A stretch of DNA of 64,000 bases from Ciborinia camelliae (lineage: Eukaryota > Ascomycota > Leotiomycetes > Helotiales > Sclerotiniaceae): assembly GCA_025890175.1 (NCBI GenBank), contig JANPYM010000007.1, positions 1,120,209 through 1,184,208 on the forward strand, written 5' to 3'. Each line of letters opens with the position of its first letter. The stretch's first letter is position 1. This document shows, in pieces, positions 13,580 to 25,787 of the stretch. A program made the position numbers and the translations under genes. The notes beneath the pieces are model-generated. The model was not told the origin of the DNA and ran no database searches. It saw nothing but the letters and a program-made list of their open reading frames with translations.

Positions 13580-16500
13580 ATGTACGGTACTGCTACCGGC
13601 CCTCAAACGGGCGTCTCAACACCACGATCCTCATCATCTCTACGACCACTCGTTCTCTCACATGGCTCATTAGAGCATTCATTTTTGATACCCACAAACA
13701 TTCATTTCCAAGCCTCGCAGATCAAGGATCTTTTTTCTGCATCCCTTCCCGAGCCTACAGACGAACTCGCACAAGATGATGAGCCTTCATCTGTGGCCGA
13801 GCTTGTTGCCAGATATCTAGGATTTGTAGCAAAAGAAGTGGACGAAGGAGAAGATGATGCGCAAGGATCATATGAGGAGGTCTTGAAACTCGTTCTGAAT
13901 GAATTTGAACGCGGTTTCTTGAGGGGCAATGAGGTTCACGCTTTGGTTGCTGCTCTTCCTGGAATTGATGCAAAGAAACTCAAAGTAGTCGAATCCTACT
14001 ATGCTGCCCGTGCAGCCAGTAACAGGCCCATCCGTCCTCACGAATCAGCATTGTTCAGAGCGGCCGGCGATGAGGAAGCCAAGATTTATAATGTTTTTGG
14101 TGGACAAGGAAATATCGAAGAATACTTCGATGAGCTTCGGGAATTGTACAGCACATATGCGGTCTTTGTGGAGGATTTAATTACTGAATCTGCGGAGCTG
14201 TTGCAGAGTCTGTCAAAAGACCCCAGAGCCGAGAAATTATATCCAAAGGGTTTGGACATCATGGCCTGGCTTCATGATCCCGAGTCCACTCCAGATATCG
14301 ATTATTTGGTTTCTGCGCCAGTCAGTTTCCCATTGATTGGTTTGGTTCAGCTTTGTCATTACGCTGTAACTTGCAGAGTGTTGGGTCTTACTCCTGGGCA
14401 ATTCAGAGATAGGATCAGTGGAACAACTGGTCACTCTCAAGGTGTTGTTTTGGCAGCTGTTACTGCAGCTGCAGACTCCTGGGAATCATTCGACAAAGTC
14501 GCAGTTTCGGGCCTCACAATTTTGTTCTGGATTGGATCCCGAAGTCAGCAAACTTTCCCAAGAACTTCCCTTTCACCTCATATTCTCCAAGATTCCGTGA
14601 ATAATGGTGAAGGAACACCCACGCCCATGTTGAGCATTCGCGATTTGTCACAAGCTCAAGTCCAGGAACACATCAACGAGACCAACAAATATCTTCCAGA
14701 AGATAGACAGATTGCCATCTCTCTCATTAACAGCGCCAGAAACATGGTTGTTTCAGGACCTCCAATTTCCCTCTATGGTCTCAACCTCCAATTGCGTAAG
14801 GTCAAGGCCCCAACCGGTATCGACCAGACTCGAATCCCATTCACCGAACGCAAAGTTAGATTCGTAAACAGATTCTTGCCAATCACCTCTCCTTTCCACA
14901 GCAAATACCTTAGCGAAGCTACAACCCATATCAACGAAGACCTAAAGGATGTTAAGATCGATAGCAAGGAATTGGGTATTCCCGTTTATGACACAAATAC
15001 TGGAAAGGACATTCGTGATGATGTTCAAGGCAATATTGTGCCAACCTTAGTGCGCTTGATCACCCACGACACAGTTCAATGGGAAAAGGCCACAGTTTTC
15101 CCAAATGCAACCCACGTCCTTGATTTTGGTCCTGGTGGTGTATCTGGTCTTGGTGTTTTGACCAGCCGTAACAAGGATGGAACTGGTGTTCGTGTTATCT
15201 TGGCCGGCACAGTTAGTGGTACCGTCCCAGAAGTCGGTTACAAGCCTGAGCTCTTCGATCGTGATGAAGAACATGCCGTCAAATATGCCGTTGATTGGGT
15301 AAAGGAGCATGGCCCCAAGTTGGTTAAGAACTCAAGCGGTCAAACATTCGTGGACACAAAAATGAGTAGAATTTTGGGAGTCCCTCCTGTCATGGTTGCT
15401 GGTATGACACCATGTACCGTTCCTTGGGATTTCGTGGCTGCCACTATGAATGCCGGATACCAAATTGAGTTGGCTGGAGGCGGATACTACAATGCCAAGA
15501 CAATGACCGAGGCGTTAAGGAAGATTGAAAACGCCATTCCCGCCGGCCGTGGTATCACTGTCAACCTTATCTACGTTAACCCACGCGCTATGCAATGGCA
15601 AATTCCACTACTAGGACAGTTGCGTGCGGAAGGTGTACCAATCGAAGGTCTCACAATTGGTGCCGGTGTACCATCCATTGAAGTTGCACAAGAATATATC
15701 GAGACTCTTGGCTTAAAACATATTGCGTTCAAGCCAGGATCCATGGAGGCTATCCAAGCTGTCATCAACATCGCAAAGGCCAACCCAACATTCCCAGTCA
15801 TGCTACAATGGACTGGAGGACGTGGAGGTGGACATCACTCTTTTGAAGATTTCCATCAACCAATTCTTCAAATGTACTCACGTATCCGAAGACAAGAGAA
15901 CGTTCTCTTGGTAGCAGGTAGTGGTTTCGGTGGCGCTGAAGATACTTATCCTTACCTCACTGGTAACTGGTCTAAGAACTATGGCTACCCACCAATGCCA
16001 TTTGATGGATGTCTCTTTGGTAGTCGTGTGATGACAGCTAAGGAAGCCCATACCAGTAAAAATGCCAAGAAGGCTATCACTGAAGCCGAAGGTCTTGATG
16101 ATGCCGCGTGGGAGCAAACTTACAAGGGCCCTGCTGGTGGTGTTATCACTGTTCGATCCGAGATGGGTGAGCCAATTCACAAGTTGGCGACTCGTGGTGT
16201 TAAGTTCTGGGCTGAGATGGATGCCAAGATCTTCAGCTTACCAAAGGAGAAGCGAGTACCTGAATTGAAGAAGAACCGTGACCACATCATCAAGAAGTTG
16301 AATGACGACTTCCAAAAGGTCTGGTTTGGACGCAACAAAGCTGGAGAAACTGTTGACCTCGAGGATATGACATACGGTGAAGTTGTTCGCAGAATGGTGG
16401 ACTTGATGTATGTCAAGCATGAGTCTCGCTGGATCGATAAATCATACATTAAGCTTACCGGTGACTTCATCCGCCGTGTCGAGGAGCGTTTCACATCTGG

Positions 16501-19500
16501 CCAAGGAAAGCCATCGTTGCTTCAAAGCTATTCAGATTTGGAAGATCCTTATCCAACTGTGGAAAAGATCTTGGCTGCTTACCCAGACTCTGAAAAGCAA
16601 CTTATCAACGCTCAAGATGTGCAACACTTCCTCATGCTTTGCCAACGTAGAGGCCAAAAGCCAACTACCTTCGTACCATCGCTTGATGAGAACTTTGAAT
16701 TCTTCTTCAAGAAAGATTCTCTTTGGCAATCTGAGGATCTTGAGGCTGTCATCGGCCAAGATGTTGGCAGAACTTGTATCTTGCAAGGACCAATGGCCGT
16801 CAAATACTCAAAGGTGGTAGATGAGCCAATCAAGGAAATTCTCGACGGCGTCCACAACTCACACATCAAGTCTTTGACTCAAGATATTTACGGTGGAGAT
16901 GAGGCCTCCATCCCAGTAATTGAATACTTCGGTGGCAAGCACATCGAGACTGAGGAAGAGGTCGACGTTGAAGGTCTTACAATTTCAGAAGATGCTGAAA
17001 AGACCACTTACCGACTGTCATATTCTCCCACTGCTGTTCTCCCATCCCTAGAGGCTTGGCTCTCGTTACTTGCAGGTCGCAAGCGATCATGGCGACATGC
17101 TCTCTTCACCTCGGAAGTATTTGTGCAAGGACAGAAATTCCAAACAAACCCAATGAAGCGAATCTTTGCTCCTGTGAAAGGACTCTTCATTGAGATCATG
17201 CATCCCAACGACCCCTCAAAGACTGTGATTACCGTAAAAGAGCAGCCCAGACCCAATCACTACATGACTGTCATTGATGTCAAATTGGTCGGCAAGAATG
17301 AGATCTTGGTCAATATGATCAAGGACACGACGGCAGTCGGCAAACCAGTTTCCCTTCCATTGAAGTTCACATACCACCCCGAGGCTGGTTACGCTCCAAT
17401 TCGCGAAGTCATGGATGACAGAAATGACCGTATCAAGGAATTCTACTGGAAGGCCTGGTTCGCTGGTGAGACTCTTGACCTCGATGCCTCGGTCACTGGC
17501 ATCTTCAATGGTGGCAAGGCTACAATCACCAGTGAAGCTATTAACGACTTCGTTCACGCTGTTGGCAACACCGGAGAAGCCTTCGTTGACCGACCTGGTA
17601 AGGAGGTCTTCGCTCCTATGGATTTCGCTATCGTTGTTGGATGGAAAGCCATTACCAAGCCAATCTTCCCTAGAACAATCGACGGTGATCTTCTCAAACT
17701 TGTGCATCTGTCCAACGGATTCCGCATGATCCCTGGAGCCGAGCCATTGAAGAAGGGTGACGAAGTTGAGACTACCGCCCAAATCAATGCTGTTCTCAAC
17801 CAAGACTCCGGTAAAATGGTCGAGGTTTGCGGTACAATTACCAGAGAAGGACGTCCAGTGATGGAGGTTACTTCGCAATTCTTGTACAGAGGTGCATACA
17901 CCGACTTTGAAAATACCTTCCAGCGTAAGACCGAGACACCTATGCAAATCCTTCTTGCTACCTCAAAGGACGTCGCTGTCTTGAGATCTAAGGAGTGGTT
18001 CAACTTGGACGAGCCAGATCACGAGTTGCTTGGTCAAACCTTGACTTTCCGTCTTGAAAGTCTTGTCCGCTTCAAGAACAAGACCGTTTTCTCAAGTGTT
18101 GAGACTAGAGGTCAAGTTTTGTTGGAGCTTCCAACCAAGGAGATTATTCAAGTTGCTAGCGTAGAGTATGAAGCAGGTGTTTCACATGGTAACCCCGTTA
18201 TTGATTATCTTGAACGTCATGGATCTTCAATTGAACAACCAATCAACTTCGAGAATCCAATCCCCCTCAATGGCAAGACTCCACTCTCTCTCAGAGCACC
18301 AGCATCCAACGAGACCTACGCTCGTGTTTCGGGTGATTATAACCCTATTCACGTTTCTCGTGTCTTCTCTAGCTACGCCAACCTGCCTGGTACTATCACT
18401 CATGGCATGTACTCCAGTGCAGCTGTCCGCAGCTTGGTTGAGACTTGGGCCGCAGAGAACCACATTGGTCGTGTTCGCAGCTTCCACGCTCAATTGACTG
18501 GTATGGTTCTTCCAAACGATGATATCGAAGTTAAGTTACAGCATGTCGGTATGGTTGCTGGTCGTAAGATCATCAAGGTTGAAGCCAGCAACAAAGAGAC
18601 TGAAGATAAGGTCTTACTTGGTGAGGCTGAAGTTGAACAACCAGTCTCAGCCTACGTCTTCACTGGTCAAGGTTCACAAGAGCAAGGTATGGGCATGGAG
18701 TTATATGCTAGCAGCCCTGTCGCTAAGGAGGTATGGGATCGTGCTGATAAGCATTTCATGGACAATTATGGTAAGTTTTTCACTACTTGATACGTTATCA
18801 TTTCTAACAATATTAGGTTTCGCTATCACCAACATTGTCAAGAATAACCCTAAGGAACTCACTATTCACTTTGGTGGCCCTCGTGGTAAAGCAATTCGTC
18901 AAAATTACATGTCCATGACTTTCGAAACTGTTGGTGCCGATGGCTCTATCAAATCCGAGAAGATGTTCAAGGAGGTCGATGAGCGCACAACATCCTACAC
19001 CTACCGATCACCAACTGGTCTTCTATCCGCTACTCAATTCACACAACCTGCTTTGACATTGATGGAGAAGGCAAGTTTCGAAGATATGCGTTCTAAGGGT
19101 CTTGTTCAACGTGACAGCAGTTTCGCCGGTCACTCCCTTGGAGAGTACTCTGCTCTTGCTGCTTTGGCAGATGTCATGCCAATTGAGAGTTTGGTTTCCG
19201 TCGTGTTCTACAGAGGTTTGACTATGCAAGTCGCTGTCGAACGTGATGCTTCTGGACGATCCAATTACTCCATGTGCGCTGTCAACCCCAGCAGAATTTC
19301 CAAGACTTTCAACGAAGAAGCTCTCCAATATGTTGTTGCAAACATTGCCGAAGAGACTAGCTGGTTATTGGAAATTGTCAACTACAACATCGCCAACATG
19401 CAATACGTTTGCGCTGGTGATCTCCGAGCTCTTGACACCCTCACCGGTGTCACCAACTACCTCAAAGCTCAAAGAATCGACATTCAAGAGCTCATGCAAA

Positions 19501-19928
19501 CCTTGAGTCTCGATGACGTTAAAGCACATCTCGTCGAAATCATCCGCGAATGTGCCAAGCAAACCGAAGCCAAACCCCAACCTCTCGATCTCCAAAGAGG
19601 TTTTGCTACCATCCCTCTCAAGGGTATCGATGTACCTTTCCACTCGACATTCTTGAGAAGTGGTGTCAAGCCATTCAGAAGTTTCTTGCTCAAGAAAATC
19701 AACAAGACAACGATCGATCCTAGCAAGTTGGTTGGGAAATATATCCCCAACGTCACTGCCAGACCATTCGAATTGACCAAGGAATACTTTGAGGATGTTT
19801 ATCGTCTGACCAACAGTCCGAAGATCGGAAACGTGTTGGCGAACTGGCATAAATATCAGGATGGGTATGTGGAGCCCACTGGGGATGAGGTTGAGGTTGA
19901 GACGAATGGTGTTAATGGAACTCATTAG
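13580..19928 (+). CDS. fas1: Fatty acid synthase beta subunit
   Basis: Two exons, 13580-18770 and 18817-19928, joined in phase (NYG|FAITN) across a 46-nt intron with branch site CTAAC; about 2100 aa. It provides acetyl transferase, enoyl reductase, dehydratase and malonyl/palmitoyl transferase for the fungal FAS. Visible landmarks: AT nucleophile motif GHSQG with Ser ~286; ER FMN-barrel start [12 protein letters not shown] near 604 followed by [10 protein letters not shown]; hot-dog/MaoC dehydratase ([21 protein letters not shown]); MPT beginning [12 protein letters not shown] ~1691 with GHSLG Ser ~1837. The start [11 protein letters not shown] matches the usual N-terminus of the family. Length and order are normal and no lesion is seen. 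Confidence 0.97.
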
Positions 19929-20501
19929 ATGGGTTGAGGATTAGATGGGGGCGGGAATGAATAGAAGATGAGAAAGGGATGAAGAAAGGATGGATGATGA
20001 TTAGGTATTGATTGATTGATTGAATGGAGCTTTGTTTTGCTTTTGCGTTTGCGGGCGTCGGGGATTCTTTAATTATCGCGCATACCTACCTATGCTTGCT
20101 TGCATGATATGATGGATGGATGAAAAAAATAAATGGATGCCTCATCTTCTTTCTTACCTTTTTACTTGCTTGCCTTGTCTTACCTTACCTTACCTTACCT
20201 TGGTTTAGATTAAGATTAAGATTAGATGGTAGATGTTAGATAGATACCTAGATAGATACCTAAGGTTATACAATACAATACAATTAATTGTAGCTTGTAG
20301 CTTGTAGCTTGTAGCTTGTAGCTCGATATAAAAGAATTTGGGGTTTTTAAGGAATAATGAATGGGCTGTGTTGTGGTATGTAGGGTTGTATAGGGTTGTG
20401 TAGGATTGTGTAGGGTTGTGTTGTGTGGGATTGTGGGATTGTGTAGGGCTGAGAGTAGATATCTACCTTGGGAATTGGATGCTTTTCTTTTTGGTAGAAT
20501 A

Positions 20502-20722
20502 GGTTGGTTGGTAGATAGGTTGGTTGGTAGATAGGTTGGTTGGTAGGTTGGTAGGTTGGTAGGTTGGTAGGTTGGTAGGTTGGTAGGTTGGTAGGTTGGT
20601 AGGTTGGTAGGTTGGTAGGTTGGTAGGTTGGTAGGTTGGTAGGTTGGTAGGTTGGTAGGTTGGTAGGTTGGTAGGTTGGTAGGTTGGTAGGTTGGTAGGT
20701 TGGTAGGTAGGTTGGTAGGTTG
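20502..20722. repeat. TTGGTAGG 8-bp tandem array
   Basis: About 25 units of TTGGTAGG, with GTTGGTAGATA variants at the proximal end. On the minus strand it reads as a Pro/Thr/Asn/Gln/Tyr repeat in all frames, an artefact of a repeat without stop codons. Confidence 0.95.
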
Positions 20723-21077
20723 ATAATAAGATGATGCCGTGCATACATATGGATGGATGAATGAATGGATTTTCGAATAGAATATATATATACATATATA
20801 CATACATTTATTCTAATACCTAATACCTAAGTTCGTTGTAGGTATAGTATTGTATACTACTATATATATACCTGAATAGTACTATATTATACTATAGTAT
20901 ACACCTGAATACCTGGGCAATGGGTAGTTGATTTTATATTTTATTCATGCATGATAGATACATTCATTATACCTACCTACCTACCTATCTATCTATCTAG
21001 GTAAGGTAACATACCTAGGTAAGGCAACATAGCTAAGGTAACATAGGTAACATAGGAAACATACCCAGATAGCAATA

Positions 21078-21110
21078 TCAATATCAATATCAATATCAAT
21101 ATCAACAGCA
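21078..21110. repeat. ATATCA hexanucleotide array
   Basis: About five AATATC units, followed by the related AGCAAT copies. Confidence 0.85.
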
Positions 21111-21943
21111 ATAGCAATAGCAACCTAATGGAATAAAAAGAAAGGCCCTAGGGACTTCAAGTTTCAAGTTTCAAGGTTATCCATCCATCCATTCATTCCA
21201 GGTTGGATCCCTCCCTCTGGCTCGGGATATTGGTTGAGGTTTGGTTCCATGACATTTTGGATAGAATCGATGAGTGAATCAATGGACGAATGAACGAATA
21301 AATGAATGAATAAATGAACGAATAAATAAATAAATGATACCCAGCGCGCCAAAAAAAATAACAACATTCATTCGTATCAAAAAAATAAATAAAAAAGGAC
21401 ATGCCTTTCTCTAGCACATTAAGTATTCTATCCACATACATATCGAACTTCGATACGGAAGTCCACCGAAGACGGATTTTTCTCCCCCCCTTTCCATTTC
21501 CCTCCATTTCCATTTTTTTTCCAGCCCGCGGGATACACCACCAACCAAATGGGAAGGAAGGGCACCAACTAAACTACCATTTCCATTCCATTCCATTACA
21601 CCCAAGCCAATACCACCAGCGTTGTTGTTGTTGTTATTGTTTCATCCCATGTGTTGTGTTTCGTTTCGTTCCAGCCATACCATTCGTAGTTAACATATTT
21701 TTTTCGTCGTAGAGATCTTCGCGGCACGCACGCACATATAAAATCTGCCCGCCCGCCAAAAGAAAATTTCACTTTTTCGTTCATCAATCAATCCTCTAGT
21801 GCCGGAACGTCACTCGGAGAGCATGTGTTGTTGTTCGTTTTGCTCCGGGCCTGGGGACACTTTTATACCGTGATATCATACCGTTCCGTTCCCGAAGTCT
21901 CTCCACTCTATACCGCGTACCGGTCGTTGATGTTGTGTTGGAG

Positions 21944-22733
21944 TCAATGTGACTCGTCTCGGATTAAGGCGACGATCATTGAGTAGAGGTAGAAGAAGAA
22001 CATTATGAGGTGGAATCCGAGCTTGATGAATGATTCCTATAGTGGAGAGAGGAGTTAGTTGGTTTTCTCAGAGACCTTGTGGATTCCATTGACATCTGGA
22101 CATGGAAATGGAAATGGAAAGTTTATATTATCTTACCTTCTTGTGGACATTGAGCTTTCGGAAAATTTCAGTGGCATCGAGAAGATGTGCGTTATCGACA
22201 ATCCTACGTTATCTGTCAGCGAATATCCAAAATCCCCATCTTCCAAACAGTGTCTTTTTATGTTAACGTACTTCTTAACGTTGAATGCCAAGAGTGGCAG
22301 ATTCAGAATGAGCGCAACCCAGTACCCGTTGATAAGGAATAAGAAGGTCAAGACACCATGAACCGCCGCTTCGGGAATGATGTACGTGTTCAAACGGTTG
22401 CAAAGATCGATGGGGTTGATATAATCACTGTACACATTCAACGTTAGCATTATTCCAAAGGCATGATGAAGCGTATTCCGTCCAGCTGTAAAGGATATTG
22501 CCAATACACACTGTGCTTATCGCACAACACAGAAACCAACCCTTCCATCCAACCCTTTCCCAGCCCCCACCATTCCGAGATCGAAGCTAGGCGGTAGGAA
22601 AGTAAAGAAGAAGTAACATGAAGACTCACCACTCGAGATCACTATACATAATAGTGAAGAAAACCTGTAAGAACAGATTGACGGCATTAATAAGGACCGC
22701 CAACAGGTACAACCAAGCCTCTCCTGACATCAT
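21944..22733 (-). CDS. erv14: Cornichon-family ER export cargo receptor
   Basis: Four exons: 22733-22630, 22427-22272, 22203-22137 and 22036-21944, all in phase; 139 aa, or 138 if the second ATG at 22730 is used (MSGEAWLY). Erv14/cornichon proteins sit in ER and COPII vesicle membranes and load transmembrane cargo for ER-to-Golgi transport. The translation shows the cornichon hallmarks: a first membrane helix ([18 protein letters not shown]), the acidic [17 protein letters not shown] loop, a second helix ([17 protein letters not shown]) and a C-terminal helix ([18 protein letters not shown]) ending RDESH. The length equals yeast Erv14 (138 aa). Introns are 202, 68 and 100 nt. No anomaly. Confidence 0.93.
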
Positions 22734-23850
22734 CTTGAACCACCTATAACAATCGCGTATTCAACGCGATGAAACGATATCCCTTTTGGTAAAAAAAATA
22801 TTATCGAGGTGCAAAATATCTGCGATGAATGAATCGTCTGGGGATTAATATAATAGAACTCGACGCGCGACGTTGCTTGCTGGCTTGCTTCTACGAGCTC
22901 GGGTGTATGCGTACAGGTCGGTATGTATGTATGTGCGTGTCGTTCGTTATCTGTTGTCTGAAGGGATTTTTTTCTTCCTCTGTACGTTGAGTTTAAAGCT
23001 CCAACCAAGGTGGGGAAATCTTCCAAAATCGGTAACAGTCTTATTTGTGCCTTGGTAAAGGTCGGGCAGGAAAGAATCTAGATGTAAGTAGGTAGACTGT
23101 ACCTAGACCGTAGTTGATAGTTGGCTGTATTGTTTTTCTATGCTGTACAACTGTGATCTCTGACTTTTTTGAAGCTGTGTGTGGTAGACCGGTAGAGCTC
23201 TTGAGTACCTAGGGAGGGAAAGATTCGGATGATATCCACAAGCGGCGAATGATGCTTTGAATAATCCCTCCAGCTAGTCTCGTCTCGCAACTCGCAACTG
23301 TTAGAAAGGAAGCCCGAATATCGCTAGAATAGGAAATGGATTTGAAAAAAAGTAATTTTCTATATTCATTAAAATATTTTAATTCTTTTAAACCAATATC
23401 AACTGTTGGAATGTTTTAAATTAATATGAATATTGATTGAATTAACATCGAGTTATTGTAAAAAGACTTGATTTAAGTATTCGATTACTTCGATAGTATC
23501 AGCAAGGTATCGTCTTCGATAAAATCCTAGATAGTCTTCTATTAATAAACCCGGCTGTTGATACATTCTAATGGGACAATAATAATTCATTCGCTTATGC
23601 ATATATAAAGTATATCTATTTTTCAGGGGGATAGACAGTAGTAGGTGAATATTGTATTCAAATTTAGTAGTCTATCACCTCATCAGATCTTTTGGGGTCA
23701 TCAAAGTCGAAGGGCGGCTATTGCCTTGAGCTTGAAAATACCATTATTTTTCATATAGCATTCATGGGTCACATAAATACCCCCATATTGCTCTCGATGT
23801 GGTCTTAATGTCTAGCGACCTGGCTAAAATCTTTCTATGCTACTCATCAC
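22734..23850. other. Intergenic: erv14 promoter and methionine aminopeptidase 3' flank
   Basis: No gene is supported. The DNA is AT-rich around 23340-23470 and contains no clear repeat array. A 98-codon open frame (22730-23026) overlaps the erv14 start and looks like 5' leader sequence. Confidence 0.6.
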
Positions 23851-25343
23851 TCAAGCTACCACCTCTTTCTTCTCTCCGTTAATCTCTTCTGCAACTACTG
23901 GCATTGGTATAGGTCCACCAGGAGAGTTGGGTAGCCTTGCTGTCAAAACTTCGACGCCGTCTTCTGTGATCAAAAGAGTATGCTCTACGAGATATTAGTA
24001 AAAGGGCACAGTTATATTCAGGACTCAGAGTTACATACCAAATTGAGCGGTTTTCTTTCCGTCTTGAGTAACACTTGTCCAGTTGTCGGGCCAGGTCTTA
24101 TCCCTATGTGTTCCCAACGCAATCATGGGCTCGATTGTAAAGCACATTCCGGGTTTTGCCGCACCAACAGCCTTATTCTTCGCATAATGAGGAATATTTG
24201 GTGCGCAATGGAATAGGCTGTTGATGCCATGGCCACAGTATGCCTTGATGACGCTACAATTCGACTCTTTGGCGCGCTTTTCTATAATATTTCCGAAGTC
24301 TCTAAATAGTACTCCTGGCTTGACAATTTTGATGGCCTCGTCCAGACATTCTCGTGCAGCTTCCACCACTCGTACTGCGTCAGGGTCTGCCCTTGCTTTA
24401 TCACCGATATAATATGTCTCGTTAAGGTCGCCGTGGAATCCCCCGTGATAGAGTGTAACATCAATGTTGAGGATATCACCATCCTTCAAAACCCGCCTAT
24501 CCGGAATACCATGGCAAATGACCTCATTGACGGATGTGCAGACTGACTTTGGGAAATCGCAATAATTGAGAGGTGAAGGGTATGACTAAATTGATCAGTA
24601 AGTTCAACCTCTCGTCCAACAAGATACTCACATTTCTCTCCAAACAAGCTTTGTGCACAATCTCATCGATGTAGTCCGTAGTGACTCCAGGCCTAGCGGC
24701 TGCAGCTGCGATATCCAAAACTTCTCTACCCAATCGACAAACCTTTCTCATGCCTTCCTGTTGCTCCTTGTTCAAGATTTCAATCTTGTTTCTTTGGCTC
24801 GTCCTTTCGCTGCGTGGGACTCCATCTCTCCAGTAATCGGGGTGCTTGATAGTTTTTGGTACTTCTCGGTGATCGGATAATGGGTAAACAGGTCGTAATT
24901 GTCCGGTAAATGGGAAGGTAGGAAAAGGATTGAATAGACCGGTAGCTGGATCGGGTTTAGAAACGACTTTTGGGGTGAAGAGATTACTGAGGAAATTACT
25001 CTGTGACTTATGTACTTTCTTATGTTCACTCTATGATCTTTGTTAGCCTTGCGCATAAATTGAACATTGGACCCCTCTTCATCAGAACTCAATTATGGAG
25101 GGGCAACAAAGGTGGAAGCTGATTGATTGTCTGCGGATTTTGAGGAGATTCAAAACACACTGATTGATGAATTGGATAGAATTAAATGTTACATACCCAA
25201 CTTTTCTTAAAACAATCTTGCGCACAAAAAAAGCTATCCTTCGTACCAAGCTTCAAACATGTGGGACATTGTAATGAGCCAGCTTCCTTCTCGCATTCAA
25301 CGCCTATGCATTTTCGCATCGACGTGGTTTCTCCTGTTGCCAT
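23851..25343 (-). CDS. map1: Methionine aminopeptidase 1
   Basis: Four exons: 25343-25197, 25030-24632, 24585-24039 and 23984-23851; 408 aa. The enzyme removes initiator Met from nascent chains at the ribosome. The N-terminus carries the C6H2-type zinc finger typical of type 1 eukaryotic enzymes (CIGVEC, CPTC, FFCAQDC, then HKKVH). The catalytic pita-bread fold shows the dinuclear metal ligands: Asp in NIDVT, Asp in HGDLNE, His in YCGHGI, Glu in FTIEPMI and Glu in [10 protein letters not shown]. The end, [12 protein letters not shown], is completed by the last exon. Intron 1 is 166 nt, longer than the other two (54 and 46 nt). The start is the first ATG before the zinc finger. It is divergent from the kynurenine monooxygenase gene. 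Confidence 0.94.
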
Positions 25344-25787
25344 AATGATAGAGATCTGCAAAGAATGTATAATCCGTAAGTATTTAGACTTTTCTAAGGA
25401 CCTTGATGGCTCTAGATATAGCCAAGTGGTATGATGAGGCGAAATCTCTGGTAAATTTCTGTCAGCCGCGGCGTTGCTTCTCGTTCTCTGAAAAGTTGTT
25501 ACAGGAAGGGCGTAAAGCAATGAAGCCAATTAAGTTGACTTTTCATGTCAAGGCGGTGTCTATTTTAAGACTAGCGTCCATTATCTCGTATCATCACGTG
25601 CTAATGAGAATGAGGGGTGATTTTAGTGAATTGGTTTCTAAAATTTTAAAAGTTTCCCGACCTTTCGCGAAATGATGAATCATCGAAGCAATTGATTGTT
25701 TTTTTGTACATATTCCAGAAATGCCGTAAATAAATTTTCGGAAATTTTACTTCACGCTCTTTAACTTGAGATAGAGATAAAATCAAA
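25344..25787. promoter_or_regulatory. 444-bp bidirectional promoter (methionine aminopeptidase / kynurenine monooxygenase)
   Basis: Both start codons face away from this stretch. A palindromic E-box-like CACGTG is present at 25595-25600, roughly midway, followed by an AT-rich segment. CACGTG is a bHLH-type site in fungi; its use here is inferred. Confidence 0.5.

Larger units (their letters stand above)
19929..21943. other. Intergenic between convergent fas1 and erv14
   Basis: No gene is supported. The region contains AATAAA-like signals (20127-20133), a CTTAC/CTTGC pyrimidine repeat near 20160-20200, tandem TTGTAGC copies (20289-20322), the TTGGTAGG array (20502-20722), an ATATCA array (21078-21110), ATGAATAA repeats (21270-21340) and TACCTAGGTA motifs near 21000. 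Long open frames here are translations of the repeats. Confidence 0.7.

Noticed and set aside
20222..20807. Overlapping minus-strand frames encoding a Pro/Thr/Asn/Gln/Tyr repeat
   Set aside because: All three frames are open because the 8-bp TTGGTAGG repeat has no stops; low complexity only.
22730..23026. 98-codon minus-strand frame overlapping the erv14 start
   Set aside because: Ends within the first codons of erv14 in another frame and is compositionally random; more likely leader sequence.
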